From DATJGS01 sp035494735 (GTDB lineage: Bacteria > Eisenbacteria > RBG-16-71-46): a DNA stretch of 64,000 bases. The number at the start of each line of letters is the position of its first letter. Positions within the stretch are counted from its first letter, which is position 1. Shown here piece after piece: positions 1 through 11,975 of the stretch. The translations under genes were made by a program, and so were the position numbers. The stretch lies in the NCBI GenBank assembly GCA_035494735.1, contig DATJGS010000029.1, positions 23,496-87,495 of the forward strand, read 5' to 3'. The notes under the pieces were generated by a model, which saw only the letters and a program-made list of their open reading frames with translations, made no database searches and was not told the DNA's origin.

Positions 1-479
1 ACGTGCGTGTAGCCCTCGACGTCGTGCAGCACGAAGATCTGTCTCGCTCCGTCCGGCAACTTCTCGATGGCCCGATCGAAATCGAGCCGGTGATCCGATC
101 CCGACGGCCGCGTCGGCACCGTCTCCAGCGCTTCCGGGTCGTCGTTCATGCGTCCGCGGCGGATCGCGTGTTGCGACCTCCGGGTCAGGATCACGTTGAC
201 CCCGAGCCGGTACAACCAGGTTCCGAACTGCGACTCACCGCGAAACGTCCCGATCTTCTCCCAAGCCCTGACGAAGATATCCTGCGTCAGTTCCGGCGCT
301 TCTTCAGACCCCATCATGCGCCGGCACAGCGAGTGGATGCGCCCCACGTGCACCCGGTACAGCCGCTCGAAGGCGCGCAAGTCCCCACCAGCCGCCCGTT
401 GGACATCCCCGGCGGCCTCGACGGGCGTTGGCTGCTGGCCTTTGCCTATCGCCATGACGAGGAGGGCCGGGAGCGCCAT
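1..479 (-). CDS. ECF-type RNA polymerase sigma factor, C-terminus cut by window edge
   Basis: Reading the minus strand from the ATG at 479 gives an uninterrupted frame that runs off the window start. About residues 30-90 look like sigma-70 region 2, which binds the core clamp and the -10 element: LYRVHVGRIHSLCRRMMG, then the acidic stretch ELTQDIFVRAWEKIGTF and GTWLYRLGVN. A short linker leads into the start of region 4 (LDFDRAIEKLPDGARQIFVL and HDVEGYTH), where the window ends. An in-frame TGA lies just upstream at 489-491, so the start must be the ATG at 479 or the one at 455; neither has a good Shine-Dalgarno. The gene is divergent from the DUF4097 protein, an arrangement often seen for ECF factors and their envelope-associated partners. 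No anti-sigma factor is visible inside the window; it could lie beyond the left edge. Confidence 0.88.
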   Translation of the reverse strand, partial: MALPALLVMAIGKGQQPTPVEAAGDVQRAAGGDLRAFERLYRVHVGRIHSLCRRMMGSEEAPELTQDIFVRAWEKIGTFRGESQFGTWLYRLGVNVILTRRSQHAIRRGRMNDDPEALETVPTRPSGSDHRLDFDRAIEKLPDGARQIFVLHDVEGYTH

Positions 480-788
480 GCACCGGATTCAGACCACCCG
501 ACTGGCCAAATGGTTGGAACCACCCGGGCCCCCGAATTCGTCGAACCGGCCACCTGACCGGGCCGCCGGAAGGCGGAACGGGGCGGCCGTCGGCCCCATT
601 CAAGGAGCGCGCGGGCGGCAGCATGGCCCGAGGCCAGGCCGGGTTTCAACCTTTCAGGGCCGAGCGCGGTCTCAAGGCCCAGCAGCGGGCAACGGACCGG
701 CATGCTCGCGACGTGCAACCCGGGACGCACCCCGGCCGTAGCGCAAGGTGTCAGGCCGCTCCCCAACGCATTCCCTCGGAGTCTCGTG
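480..788. other. divergent intergenic region, sigma factor / DUF4097 gene
   Basis: About 310 bases separate the two divergent starts. I see no open frame with protein-like composition. On the plus strand GGAAC at 516-520 and CGTC at 539-542 are spaced 18 bases apart, which is loosely ECF-promoter-like, but the match is short and 245 bases from the downstream gene. A GGAG at 778-781 is the ribosome-binding site for the DUF4097 gene. Confidence 0.4.
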
Positions 789-1979
789 ATGAACGCCAAG
801 GTCGAAATCTTCGACGAGAACGGCCCGCGCCGCGTGCGTCGGGTGTTGTTCGCCCTGCTCATCATCGGCGGGCTGATGCTGATGGGCGCCGCCGTCGCGA
901 CCGTGTTCGCGCTCGACGCCAGCGCCGCGACCAGCACGTCCCAGGGCACGGCGCACCGTTACACGCTGAGTGGCGAGCGCATCGCGCTGTTCAACATCGC
1001 CGGCGACGTCACGCTGGAAGCCGGCACCGGCTCCGACGTGATCGTCGAAGTCACGCCCGACGGCCGCGACGGCGACAAGCTCGAAGTGCGCACCGGCGTG
1101 ATCGCCGGCCACAACACGCTGCGCGTCGTCTATCCCACGAACCACGTGATCTACCCCGAGATGCAGTGGGGCTCGCGCGACAACAGTCGCGTGCGCGACG
1201 ACGGCACGTTCGGCGACTTCGAGAAGCGCGGCGGCTGGCAGGGCGGCGGACTGCACGACTTCGGCTTCGGCTCGCACAACGTGAGCGTGTCGCGGAACGG
1301 CATCTTCGGCGGCGGCCTCGAAGCGTGGGCGCACATCCATGTATGGGTGCCGAGCGGACGCAGCGTCGAAGCGCATCAGATGTGCGGCCGCACGACGGCC
1401 ACGCAGATCGCCGGCAACGTGGCGCTCGAGATCGGCAGCGGCCACGCGATCGCCGACGGCATCCACGGTTCGCTCGTGCTCGACACCGGCTCCGGCGACG
1501 TGGAAGCGCGCAACATCGTCGGCGACGTGATCCTCGACACCGGCTCGGGCGGCGTGAGCGTGCACACGGTCAAGGGCGGCGACGTGCTCGTGGACACCGG
1601 CTCGGGCAGCGTCGAAGGCGACGGCGTCGACGCCGGCTCGCTGAACATCGACACCGGCTCCGGCGGCGTGCGCCTGGACGGCGTGCGCGCCGACGAAGTG
1701 AAGGTCGACACCGGCTCGGGCGAAGTGGAACTCGGCTTCGTCGACGCCTCGATGCGGCGTTTGGACGTCGATACGGGATCGGGCGGCGTGGTGCTGCGCG
1801 TGCCCAAGAACTTCGGCGCCGACATCGAGATGGATTCCGGCTCGGGCGGCTTCGACAGCGACCTGCCGATCTCGATCGTCCGCCGCGACGACTCCTACCT
1901 CAAAGGCCGCATCGGCGACGGGCGCAGCAAGGTCATGATCGATACGGGGTCGGGTGGCGTGAGGCTGCGGACGAGGTAG
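789..1979 (+). CDS. DUF4097-family repeat protein, membrane-anchored
   Basis: This 396-residue protein has a short cytoplasmic N-terminus, one membrane segment (about residues 17-41, VLFALLIIGGLMLMGAAVAT) and an extracytoplasmic region. The C-terminal half is built from about eight repeats carrying a DTGSG core (LDTGSGDVE, LDTGSGGVS, VDTGSGSVE, IDTGSGGVR, VDTGSGEVE, VDTGSGGVV, MDSGSGGFD, IDTGSGGVR) at roughly 20-residue spacing, as expected for a beta-solenoid of the DUF4097/DUF4098 type. The start is the ATG at 789, preceded by GGAG seven bases upstream; earlier in-frame ATGs lack this. Its divergent neighbour is an ECF sigma factor, and DUF4097 genes often sit beside such factors, so a role in envelope sensing is plausible. 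The biochemical function of the family is not established. Confidence 0.85.
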   Translation: MNAKVEIFDENGPRRVRRVLFALLIIGGLMLMGAAVATVFALDASAATSTSQGTAHRYTLSGERIALFNIAGDVTLEAGTGSDVIVEVTPDGRDGDKLEVRTGVIAGHNTLRVVYPTNHVIYPEMQWGSRDNSRVRDDGTFGDFEKRGGWQGGGLHDFGFGSHNVSVSRNGIFGGGLEAWAHIHVWVPSGRSVEAHQMCGRTTATQIAGNVALEIGSGHAIADGIHGSLVLDTGSGDVEARNIVGDVILDTGSGGVSVHTVKGGDVLVDTGSGSVEGDGVDAGSLNIDTGSGGVRLDGVRADEVKVDTGSGEVELGFVDASMRRLDVDTGSGGVVLRVPKNFGADIEMDSGSGGFDSDLPISIVRRDDSYLKGRIGDGRSKVMIDTGSGGVRLRTR

Positions 1980-1982
1980 GGG

Positions 1983-2243
1983 CTACGCTCCCCCCTCGTC
2001 GACGATCCTCGCTGCCAGCTTCTCCATGTCATCCCTTTGCTTCCGGTCGTAGCTCTCTTCCCGACTCCTAATGTCAGCATCGGATACAAAGTGCTGAATT
2101 GTGCTCCATGCCCTCACGTAGTCTCGATGCCCCGTGATTTCACGCTCACGCTCCATCAAATGCTGCATGGCCACCTCACCGTCCACCTTGCCGGCTGCCA
2201 CGCCTCGCAGTAGTCGCACAATGAATTCATCAATTCGCTCCAT
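1983..2243 (-). CDS. small hypothetical protein, 86 aa
   Basis: I do not recognise this soluble, charged, mostly helical protein (MERIDEFIVRLLRGVAAGKV, later SREESYDRKQRDDMEKLAAR). It lacks a signal peptide, membrane segment or cysteine motif. The composition is protein-like and lower in GC than the surrounding genes, and the ATG at 2243 follows a GGGGGG run. It lies 30 bases downstream of the 130-residue unknown gene on the same strand and ends three bases from the convergent DUF4097 stop, so the two small genes probably share a transcript. The lower GC and unknown content could mean recent acquisition, but this is inference. Confidence 0.6.
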   Translation of the reverse strand: MERIDEFIVRLLRGVAAGKVDGEVAMQHLMEREREITGHRDYVRAWSTIQHFVSDADIRSREESYDRKQRDDMEKLAARIVDEGGA

Positions 2244-2273
2244 TCGAGTGCCCCCCGAACAGGTGCGGAAGAA

Positions 2274-2666
2274 TCACTCCCCGCTCCCGAAGAGTCGTCG
2301 CCAGATCCGGGCAATGACCGTCTCTTTCTCGTTCTCACGCTGGGCGACTACCGCGCTCCAGAGTTCCTGGATGGCCTCGCGTGACGAGCCGGCCCGGACG
2401 TCCTCGAATCGGACACCACCGCTCGTGGCGTAGTTCTCGATTGCTTGCCTCAGCGCGGCTGGCTCCGCGGTGCCGGGTCTCCTGTCGACTTGGATCGTGT
2501 CGCCCACGACGCTGAGATCCCATCGAACGCCATCCGCGGTCCAGCAGTCGTATTCGTGATCCTCGATGTCGATCAGTTCCAGATCTCGGCGCAGGTGCTG
2601 TAGGTCGCGAAACGCGGACATGTAGCCGTCGCGGTCACGAGTGAAGTAGTTGACCTGGTGCCGCAC
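2274..2666 (-). CDS. hypothetical protein, 130 aa
   Basis: A soluble protein of unknown function with a believable alternation of charged and hydrophobic residues (MRHQVNYFTRDRDGYMSAFR, then DWLS-like beta segments DLSVVGDTIQVDRRPGTAEP) and a basic C-terminus ARIWRRLFGSGE. The start is a GTG at 2666: an in-frame TAG lies two codons upstream, and the next candidate ATG would remove 15 residues. There is no signal peptide. It precedes the 86-residue gene by 30 bases and follows the lipoprotein gene after about 100 bases, all on the minus strand, so a small operon of unknown purpose is likely. Confidence 0.62.
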   Translation of the reverse strand: MRHQVNYFTRDRDGYMSAFRDLQHLRRDLELIDIEDHEYDCWTADGVRWDLSVVGDTIQVDRRPGTAEPAALRQAIENYATSGGVRFEDVRAGSSREAIQELWSAVVAQRENEKETVIARIWRRLFGSGE

Positions 2667-2764
2667 GCGCTACCGCCCCGTCGTCTCGAGCTCGCGACCC
2701 ACGGCGTGCGCAGCAAGCAGCACGGGAGCCTCAGCGTACGGCGCACACAAGCGCGACGGAGCCA

Positions 2765-3282
2765 CTATGGCCCTTTCTTGGAGTTCATGGCCGCGACGCG
2801 TGCCGTCAGCCCAAGTTGCTCAAGCGCGGTTGCAAGGTGTGTCGCAGGCCAGACGCTGGCCTGACTTCCCTGGAACACCCGCAACGTCACATCGTCCCCC
2901 GCATCGAGCACGACGTAGAGGCCGAACACGCGATCAGCTCGGTCGCTGAATTGCACGCGCCACCGCTTGACTCCATTGCGGTCGGACGTTCGCGCGGCGA
3001 CCGAGCGATCGTCGCGCAGCGCCCACAGGATGCTGCGGATCGACTCGGGGTCGCTAGTGTTCATCACAAGGCGGCTACCGGTTTGAAGCGGCGCCTTCGG
3101 ATCGATGAGGTATCTCACCTCGCATCGTCCCACCGACTTGAGCGCCGCCTCGAGTTTCATGCTGTCTGGTTCGCCGATTGCCTCATCGACCGTGTCTTCA
3201 AAGCTCTCATTCCAGGTGGGTCCGCTCGCACAGCCCGATAGCAGCAAGGCCAGAACGAGTACCACCCACTTCAGACTGCGCA

Positions 3283-3283
<1 letters not shown>
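2765..3283 (-). CDS. predicted lipoprotein of unknown function, 172 aa
   Basis: The N-terminus MRSLKWVVLVLALLLSGCAS is a classical lipoprotein signal with lipobox LSGC, so the mature protein starts at Cys18 and is membrane anchored; the following Ala-Ser gives no inner-membrane retention signal. The mature part (about 155 residues) has alternating beta and helix segments (KRWRVQFSDRADRVFGLYVV, VTLRVFQGSQASVWP). I do not recognise the family. Its ATG overlaps the stop of the upstream glucosidase-DUF547 gene as TGATG (3285-3281), which points to translational coupling and a shared transcript. That coupling to a protein with an exported DUF547 domain suggests the two act in the same compartment, but this is inference. 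Confidence 0.75.
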
Positions 3284-6891
<3,608 letters not shown>

Positions 6892-7114
6892 GGCGCTCCC
6901 CCATCGGCCCTGGCGCCGCGCGGGGGCCCCGCGCGGTGTTCGACCGCAGCACTGTGCCCGACGCACGCCGCGGCGACAACCCCGAGACCCGGCGTTCGTC
7001 GTCCCGCCGGCCCTGGTCGTGCAACCCGGACCGCGGCCGCGGCGTAGGCGCTCATGTCCCGGCTCACCGGCCGGGCCCGACCTGTCGTTCGCGATTCACC
7101 GCTGGGATGCCGCC

Positions 7115-9412
7115 ATGCGCGACTCTCTCCTGTCGCTGGCCACAACGTTTGCCCTGAGCGCCGCGCTCATGCTCGCGGGGGCGCCACACGCGGCCGACGC
7201 CGCCACGACCTATCGCGGCTCGGCACACGAGCTGAACTTCCAGATCCCGCGCGTGGCGCAGGGGCCGGTCGTGGACGGTTCGCTCGACGATGCGGTGTGG
7301 AGTCAGGCCGCGGTGCTCGACTCGTTCGTCCAGCGCGATCCACGCGAAGGCATGCGCGACACGCTCGGCACGCAGTGCCTCGTGATGTACGACGACCACG
7401 CGCTGTACGTGGGCTTTCGCTGCAAGGACCGGCCGCGCGACGTGCGCGCCACCATCACGAATCGCGACGCGATCGACGGCGACTGGGTGGGCATCGCGCT
7501 CGACACGTATCACGATCAGCGAAAGTCGTACCTCTTCATCGCGAACCCGCGCGGCATCCAGACCGATGGCATCGACCAACTGGGCAGCGACACGGACCTG
7601 ACGCCCGACTTCCTGTACACGTCGCACGGGCGCATGACGAGCGACGGCTACGAAGTCGAAATGGCGATTCCGTTCAAGAGCCTGCGCTTTCCGCCGCGCG
7701 ACTCGCTCGTGTTCGGCGTCGATCCGGTCCGTCGCATCGACCGCGTCGCGTCGCAACTGTTCTGGGCGCCGATCACGCGCGACCGGAACACGTTCGCGGA
7801 CCAGTTCGGCGTGATGCAGGGCATCGCCGGCGTCAGGCCCGGGCGCAACCTGCAGATCATCCCGAGCGTCACCGACACGCGCCTGAGCGAGCGCCAGGCC
7901 GACGGCTTCCACACCGACAACACGTCGCGCGTCGGCGCGAGCATCAAGTACGGGCTGACGAGCGGCACGACGGCCGACGTCGCGATCACGCCGGACTTCA
8001 GCCAGGTCGAGGCCGACGCCGGCGTGGTCGACATCAATCAGCGCTTCGCCATCTTCTTCCCGGAGAAGCGTCCGTTCTTCCTCGAGGGCAGCGAGATCTT
8101 CACGACGCCGCTCAATCTCGTCTACACGCGGCGCATCGCCGATCCGCTGTACGGCGTGAAGGTGACGGGCAAGATGGGCGCGACGTCGGTCGGCGTGCTG
8201 CAGGCCGCGGACCGCAGCGACGGCGACCCGGTCGCGACGCTCCCCGATCGGCTGAACCCCTACCTCGACGACAACTCTGAGTACTCGATCGCGCGCTTCA
8301 AGCAGGATCTGTTCAAGAGTTCTTCGGTCGGCGTGCTGCTCGGCGAGCGGCGGCAGGACGAGTCGTACAACCGCGGCCTCGGGCTGGACGGGCGCTTCAA
8401 CTTTCTCGATCACTACACGCTGTTGCTCCAGCGCGTCGAGAGTTGGGCGCGGCAGCGCGACCTGCGCCCCGCGCTCGCCAAGCTGTCGAGCGCCGACAGC
8501 GCGGCGCTCGATCCCTCGCTGCGCTCATTCGTCGGCGCACGCACCGAGGGCGACGCTTCGTACGGCCAGTTGAGCCGCGACACGAAGTCGCTGAGCCTCA
8601 ACCTGACCGCGCAGGACATTTCGCCGCTGTTCGCGGCGGACATGGGCTTCATCCCGCGCACGGACCAGATCGACTTCAGGGGCTCGGCGACCGCGCACTA
8701 CTTCGGCGCGGAGAAGGCGTGGTGGACGGCGCTCCATCCGCACACGGTGTATGAGCGCACGTACGACCACCACGCGGATCGCCACGTCGGACGGCTGACG
8801 GACGATGTCTGGAACGTCGACGTCGAGCTGGACCTGCCGCGCAACTCGTACTTCGGCGCGGGCGGCGACCGGTTCTTCACGTACTTCAACGGCCGCCAGT
8901 TCCCGGACCAGCAGGACGGCTACGTGTACGCCGGCTCGGCCATGTTCCAGGCGCTCAAGTGGAGCGGCTCGTTCGGTTGGGGCGACGAAGTGATCTTCGA
9001 GGAGACCGCGCCCGGGAAGAGCATGCACGGGCAGATCGACCTCAATCCGCGCTTCAGCCCGCAGCTCGACGCCGATCTCACCGTGCTGGCTCGCTGGATC
9101 CGCCGCCGTGCCGACGACACGCACTTCGCCGACGTGGTGATTCCGCGACTGCGCGTCACGTATCAGGCGAGCAAGGAGCTTTCGTTCCGCGGCATCGCCG
9201 AGCTGACGGCGAAGCGCGGGTACGACGCGCTCGGCGATCTCACCGCGCCGAGCCGGCATCTGTCGCTGGATTTCCTCGCCGGATACCAGACCGGACCCGG
9301 CACCGTGTTCTATCTGGGCTACGGATCGTTGCACGATGGTGCGACAAACGAGGCCATGGTCCCGACGACACGTAATGCCTTCGCAAAGATCAGCTATCTC
9401 TGGCAGATCTAG
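7115..9412 (+). CDS. exported DUF5916 protein with N-terminal CBM9-like domain
   Basis: A 765-residue protein with a Sec signal peptide (MRDSLLSLATTFALSAALML, cleavage near AADA-AT). Residues about 40-240 resemble the carbohydrate-binding family 9-like fold that begins these proteins (VDGSLDDAVWSQAAVLDSFV, then YVGFRCKDRP, and YEVEMAIPFKSLRFPPRDSL). The rest is the DUF5916 region, with the hallmark QVEADAGVVDINQRFAIFFP and EKRPFFLEG followed by alternating beta strands typical of an outer-membrane barrel, ending in YLWQI with a terminal hydrophobic residue. No catalytic function is established for the family; an outer-membrane or surface location is inferred. The ATG at 7115 begins exactly at the signal peptide, although its ribosome site is weak. 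It is divergent from the glucosidase gene, about 220 bases away. Confidence 0.88.
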   Translation: MRDSLLSLATTFALSAALMLAGAPHAADAATTYRGSAHELNFQIPRVAQGPVVDGSLDDAVWSQAAVLDSFVQRDPREGMRDTLGTQCLVMYDDHALYVGFRCKDRPRDVRATITNRDAIDGDWVGIALDTYHDQRKSYLFIANPRGIQTDGIDQLGSDTDLTPDFLYTSHGRMTSDGYEVEMAIPFKSLRFPPRDSLVFGVDPVRRIDRVASQLFWAPITRDRNTFADQFGVMQGIAGVRPGRNLQIIPSVTDTRLSERQADGFHTDNTSRVGASIKYGLTSGTTADVAITPDFSQVEADAGVVDINQRFAIFFPEKRPFFLEGSEIFTTPLNLVYTRRIADPLYGVKVTGKMGATSVGVLQAADRSDGDPVATLPDRLNPYLDDNSEYSIARFKQDLFKSSSVGVLLGERRQDESYNRGLGLDGRFNFLDHYTLLLQRVESWARQRDLRPALAKLSSADSAALDPSLRSFVGARTEGDASYGQLSRDTKSLSLNLTAQDISPLFAADMGFIPRTDQIDFRGSATAHYFGAEKAWWTALHPHTVYERTYDHHADRHVGRLTDDVWNVDVELDLPRNSYFGAGGDRFFTYFNGRQFPDQQDGYVYAGSAMFQALKWSGSFGWGDEVIFEETAPGKSMHGQIDLNPRFSPQLDADLTVLARWIRRRADDTHFADVVIPRLRVTYQASKELSFRGIAELTAKRGYDALGDLTAPSRHLSLDFLAGYQTGPGTVFYLGYGSLHDGATNEAMVPTTRNAFAKISYLWQI

Positions 9413-9669
9413 ATCGCGCGTCGCGCGAGAGTGAACCGCGCGGCGACCGCGCGGGGCGCGGCCGAGATCAGCCCCGACGAGCGCCGTGTTACGCCTCACC
9501 GGCGCGACTCGACGCGGCAGGTTTCTATGGCTCTCGGGTTGGCCCTCGCGCTAGTCTGCCTTCGACCCCGCACGGCGCCGGAGCTACGGATGCCCGGCCT
9601 CAATCGAGTACATCGCAAGGAAGCGCCACGCCGCGTCGACAATCACCACGGCCGCGGCAGGAGACTCAT

Positions 9670-10158
9670 ATGGCGAACGTGAAGCCGATCCCCGAAGGGT
9701 TCCATTCGATCACGCCGTCGCTCGTCGTGAAGGACGCGAAGAAGGCGATCGAGTTCTACAAGACCGCGCTCGGCGCGACCGAGAAGGGCGGCCCGATGCT
9801 CGGGCCCGACGGCAAGGTGATGCACGCCGAGCTGAAGATCGGAAACTCGATCATCTTCATCGGCGAGGAGAGCCTCGAGATGGGCGCGAAGTCCCCGCAG
9901 ACGCTGGGCGGCTCGCCGGGCGCACTGAACATCTACACCGAGGACGTGGACGCGCTCTTCAAGCGCGCGATCGCCGCCGGCGCCACGGCGACGATGCCCG
10001 TCGCCGATCAGTTCTGGGGCGATCGCTACGGTCAGCTCACCGACCCGTTCGGTCACCGGTGGGGCATCGGGACGCACAAGGAAGACCTGACGGAAGCCCA
10101 GATGATGGTCCGCATGAAGGAGTTCTTCGCGCAGATGGCGGGCGCGGAAAAGAAGTAG
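9670..10158 (+). CDS. VOC/glyoxalase-fold protein, PhnB-like
   Basis: The 162-residue protein shows the two beta-alpha-beta-beta-beta modules of the vicinal oxygen chelate superfamily: ITPSLVVKDAKKAIEFYKTA, VMHAELKIGNSIIFI, then YTEDVDALFKRAIAAGA, and the hallmark DQFWGDRYGQLTDPFGHRWG of the PhnB subgroup. Proteins of this group are usually annotated as glyoxalase/bleomycin-resistance-like, and the actual reaction is rarely known. The metal ligands of true glyoxalases are not complete here, so I do not assign a substrate. The ATG at 9670 has a perfect AGGAG six bases upstream. It is probably monocistronic: a strong hairpin follows at 10189-10216. Confidence 0.88.
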   Translation: MANVKPIPEGFHSITPSLVVKDAKKAIEFYKTALGATEKGGPMLGPDGKVMHAELKIGNSIIFIGEESLEMGAKSPQTLGGSPGALNIYTEDVDALFKRAIAAGATATMPVADQFWGDRYGQLTDPFGHRWGIGTHKEDLTEAQMMVRMKEFFAQMAGAEKK

Positions 10159-10188
10159 CGCGTTCCGTCGGCACCAGTCGAAGCGCGT

Positions 10189-10216
10189 GCGGCTCCGGTC
10201 AAAAGATCGGAGCCGC
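10189..10216 (+). terminator. hairpin, likely terminator of the VOC gene
   Basis: A 12-bp stem (GCGGCTCCGGTC / GATCGGAGCCGC, one G-T pair) with an AAAA loop sits 30 bases after the VOC stop and before the phospholipase-D-like gene. There is no long U-tract, as is common in GC-rich genomes. Confidence 0.5.
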
Positions 10217-10243
10217 TCTCGCAATCCATCCAGGAGTCCCTCG

Positions 10244-11572
10244 ATGAGAGCCCCCGCCGTGCTGCGTGTTGTTGTGCTGTCGACGCTGGCTGTCGCGCTT
10301 GTGCTGGCGGTTGCGCTGCCGCTGCGCGCGGCGGGCCCCGGCGCCGGCGCCGCGTCATCGGCATCTCCCATCGAGCTCGTCGAGACGCGGCCCGTCGAGT
10401 CGACGCTCGGCAATCCCGAGCTGCGTCAGGCGCACGATGTGTGGCTCGAGATGATCCGCGGCGCGAAGAAGAGCCTCGATTTCGAGGAGTTCTACTGCTC
10501 GACCTGGCCGAACGAGCCGCTCGAAGATGTGTTGTCCGCGATCGGTGACGCCGCCAAGCGCGGCGTGCGCGTGCGCCTGATCCTCGACGCGAACATGCAC
10601 AAGACGTATCCGCTGCCCGGCGATTCGCTCGGCAAGCTCGCGAACATCCAGGTGCGCATCCTCGACATGAAGCCGCACGGCGGCGGCGTGCAGCATTCGA
10701 AATACTTCATCGTCGACGACGAGCAGATCTACCTCGGCAGCCAGAACATGGACTGGCGCTCGCTCAAGCACATTCACGAGCTTGGCGTGCGGATCGCGAA
10801 TCCGCAGGTCGTCGCAGCGTTCCGCCCCGTGTACGACCTTGATTGGGCGACGGCGGGTGGAGAGCCCGCGCCGGCGGTGGCGCCGACGCCTTCCTTGCCG
10901 ATCCACGTGAAGTCTCGTGAGGAAATCACGGAGCAAGCGGAGCGCAAAGGCGCGGGCACCGGCGTCGACGTTGGCGTCACCGTATGGCCCAGCTACAGCC
11001 CGCACGGCTTCATCCCCGACTCGACGCTGTGGGACGAGCCCGCGATCGTGCGCCTGCTCGACTCCGCGAAGCACGACGTGATGGTGCAGGTGCTGACGTA
11101 CGGCATTGGAGATCGCAACGGCCGCGACAGCACGCTGGATCAGGCGCTGCGCCGCGCCGCGGGCCGCGGCGTGCGCGTGCGCCTCATCGTGTCGGACTGG
11201 GAGAAGGGCGCGAGCGGCATGGCGGCGCTGCAGGCGTTGGGCGGCGTGCCGAATGTGTCGATCAAGCTCTCAACCGTGCCCGAGTGGAGCGGCGGCTACA
11301 TCCCGTTCGCGCGCGTCGAGCACTGCAAGTACGCGGCGGTCGACTCGAGCGCCGTGTGGATCGGCACCAGCAACTGGGAACGCGGCTACTTCTGGGGCAC
11401 GCGCAACATCGCGGTGACGCTCGAGAGCAAGCGGCTCACGCTACAGGCGCGGCGCGTGTTCGAAGCGAGCTGGAACGCGCCCGGCGCGGAGGCGCTGAAG
11501 CTCGACGCGACGTATGCGCCGAAGCAGAGAGGCGATCAGGGACCGGCGGGAGTGAAGAAGTACGGGGGGTAA
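10244..11572 (+). CDS. exported phospholipase D superfamily protein, two HKD motifs
   Basis: The 442-residue protein begins with a signal peptide (MRAPAVLRVVVLSTLAVALV, cleavage near LRAA) and carries two complete HKD motifs, HSKYFIVD (His151, Lys153, Asp158) followed by GSQNMDWRS, and HCKYAAVD (His360, Lys362, Asp367) followed by GTSNWERG. Both halves are therefore present and the enzyme should be active as a pseudo-dimer, hydrolysing or transferring phosphodiester bonds in the periplasm or outside the cell. Substrate (phospholipid or nucleic acid) cannot be decided from the motifs; the spacing and GSQN/GTSNW signatures resemble the PLD3/PLD4-type branch, in which some members are exonucleases. 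The start ATG at 10244 has AGGAG seven bases upstream. No operon partner is evident. Confidence 0.88.
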   Translation: MRAPAVLRVVVLSTLAVALVLAVALPLRAAGPGAGAASSASPIELVETRPVESTLGNPELRQAHDVWLEMIRGAKKSLDFEEFYCSTWPNEPLEDVLSAIGDAAKRGVRVRLILDANMHKTYPLPGDSLGKLANIQVRILDMKPHGGGVQHSKYFIVDDEQIYLGSQNMDWRSLKHIHELGVRIANPQVVAAFRPVYDLDWATAGGEPAPAVAPTPSLPIHVKSREEITEQAERKGAGTGVDVGVTVWPSYSPHGFIPDSTLWDEPAIVRLLDSAKHDVMVQVLTYGIGDRNGRDSTLDQALRRAAGRGVRVRLIVSDWEKGASGMAALQALGGVPNVSIKLSTVPEWSGGYIPFARVEHCKYAAVDSSAVWIGTSNWERGYFWGTRNIAVTLESKRLTLQARRVFEASWNAPGAEALKLDATYAPKQRGDQGPAGVKKYGG

Positions 11573-11599
11573 AGAGCTATCTGTTTCTCCGTAGCTTGG

Positions 11600-11899
11600 T
11601 CATCTCTGGCCGCTTGCCGATGTGTCGCCGGCGCTCACCTGCTGGCGCATTCGCGCCTCCGCATAAGCACGGTCCGGCTCCGTCAGGTCGCCCCACTTCA
11701 CGAGTCGCTGGAGAAATCGTGCAGACGGCGTACCGTCCTCCCGGCGCTCACCAATCAGGTCGTACACGGGATCCCACATCACACGATCTCCTACAGCAAA
11801 TCCCCCGCCGGCCATCGTGAAGCGCACCCGGTGTACAGTCCCGTCCGCTTCAATACTAATGAATTCACTATCCCATCCGATCAAATTACCAATTATCAC
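11600..11899 (-). CDS. small hypothetical protein, 99 aa
   Basis: A GTG start at 11899 is preceded by an excellent AAGGAGG four to five bases away, so this is very likely a real gene. The product (MIIGNLIGWDSEFISIEADG, then VRFTMAGGGFAVGDRVMWDP) starts with short beta strands and ends in a charged helix (EPDRAYAEARMRQQ). There is no signal peptide or membrane segment, and I do not recognise the family. The DNA around its start (11850-11920) is clearly AT-richer than its neighbours. It lies 76 bases beyond the aspS stop on the same strand and could be a distal member of that operon or a separate unit. Confidence 0.65.
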   Translation of the reverse strand: MIIGNLIGWDSEFISIEADGTVHRVRFTMAGGGFAVGDRVMWDPVYDLIGERREDGTPSARFLQRLVKWGDLTEPDRAYAEARMRQQVSAGDTSASGQR

Positions 11900-11975
11900 A
11901 AGCCCTCCTTTTCAGGTATGGCCTGAGACTACGGACGGGCGGTCTCGAGTGTCAAGGCAGTGGTTGATACAAGCC

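Noticed and set aside
516..542. Possible ECF-type promoter GGAAC-N18-CGTC on the plus strand
   Set aside because: The match is only nine bases, common by chance in GC-rich DNA, and lies about 245 bases from the next gene.
9413..9669. Short plus-strand frame of 83 codons between the DUF5916 and VOC genes
   Set aside because: It overlaps the VOC ribosome site and start, is Arg-rich, and has no domain or ribosome site of its own.
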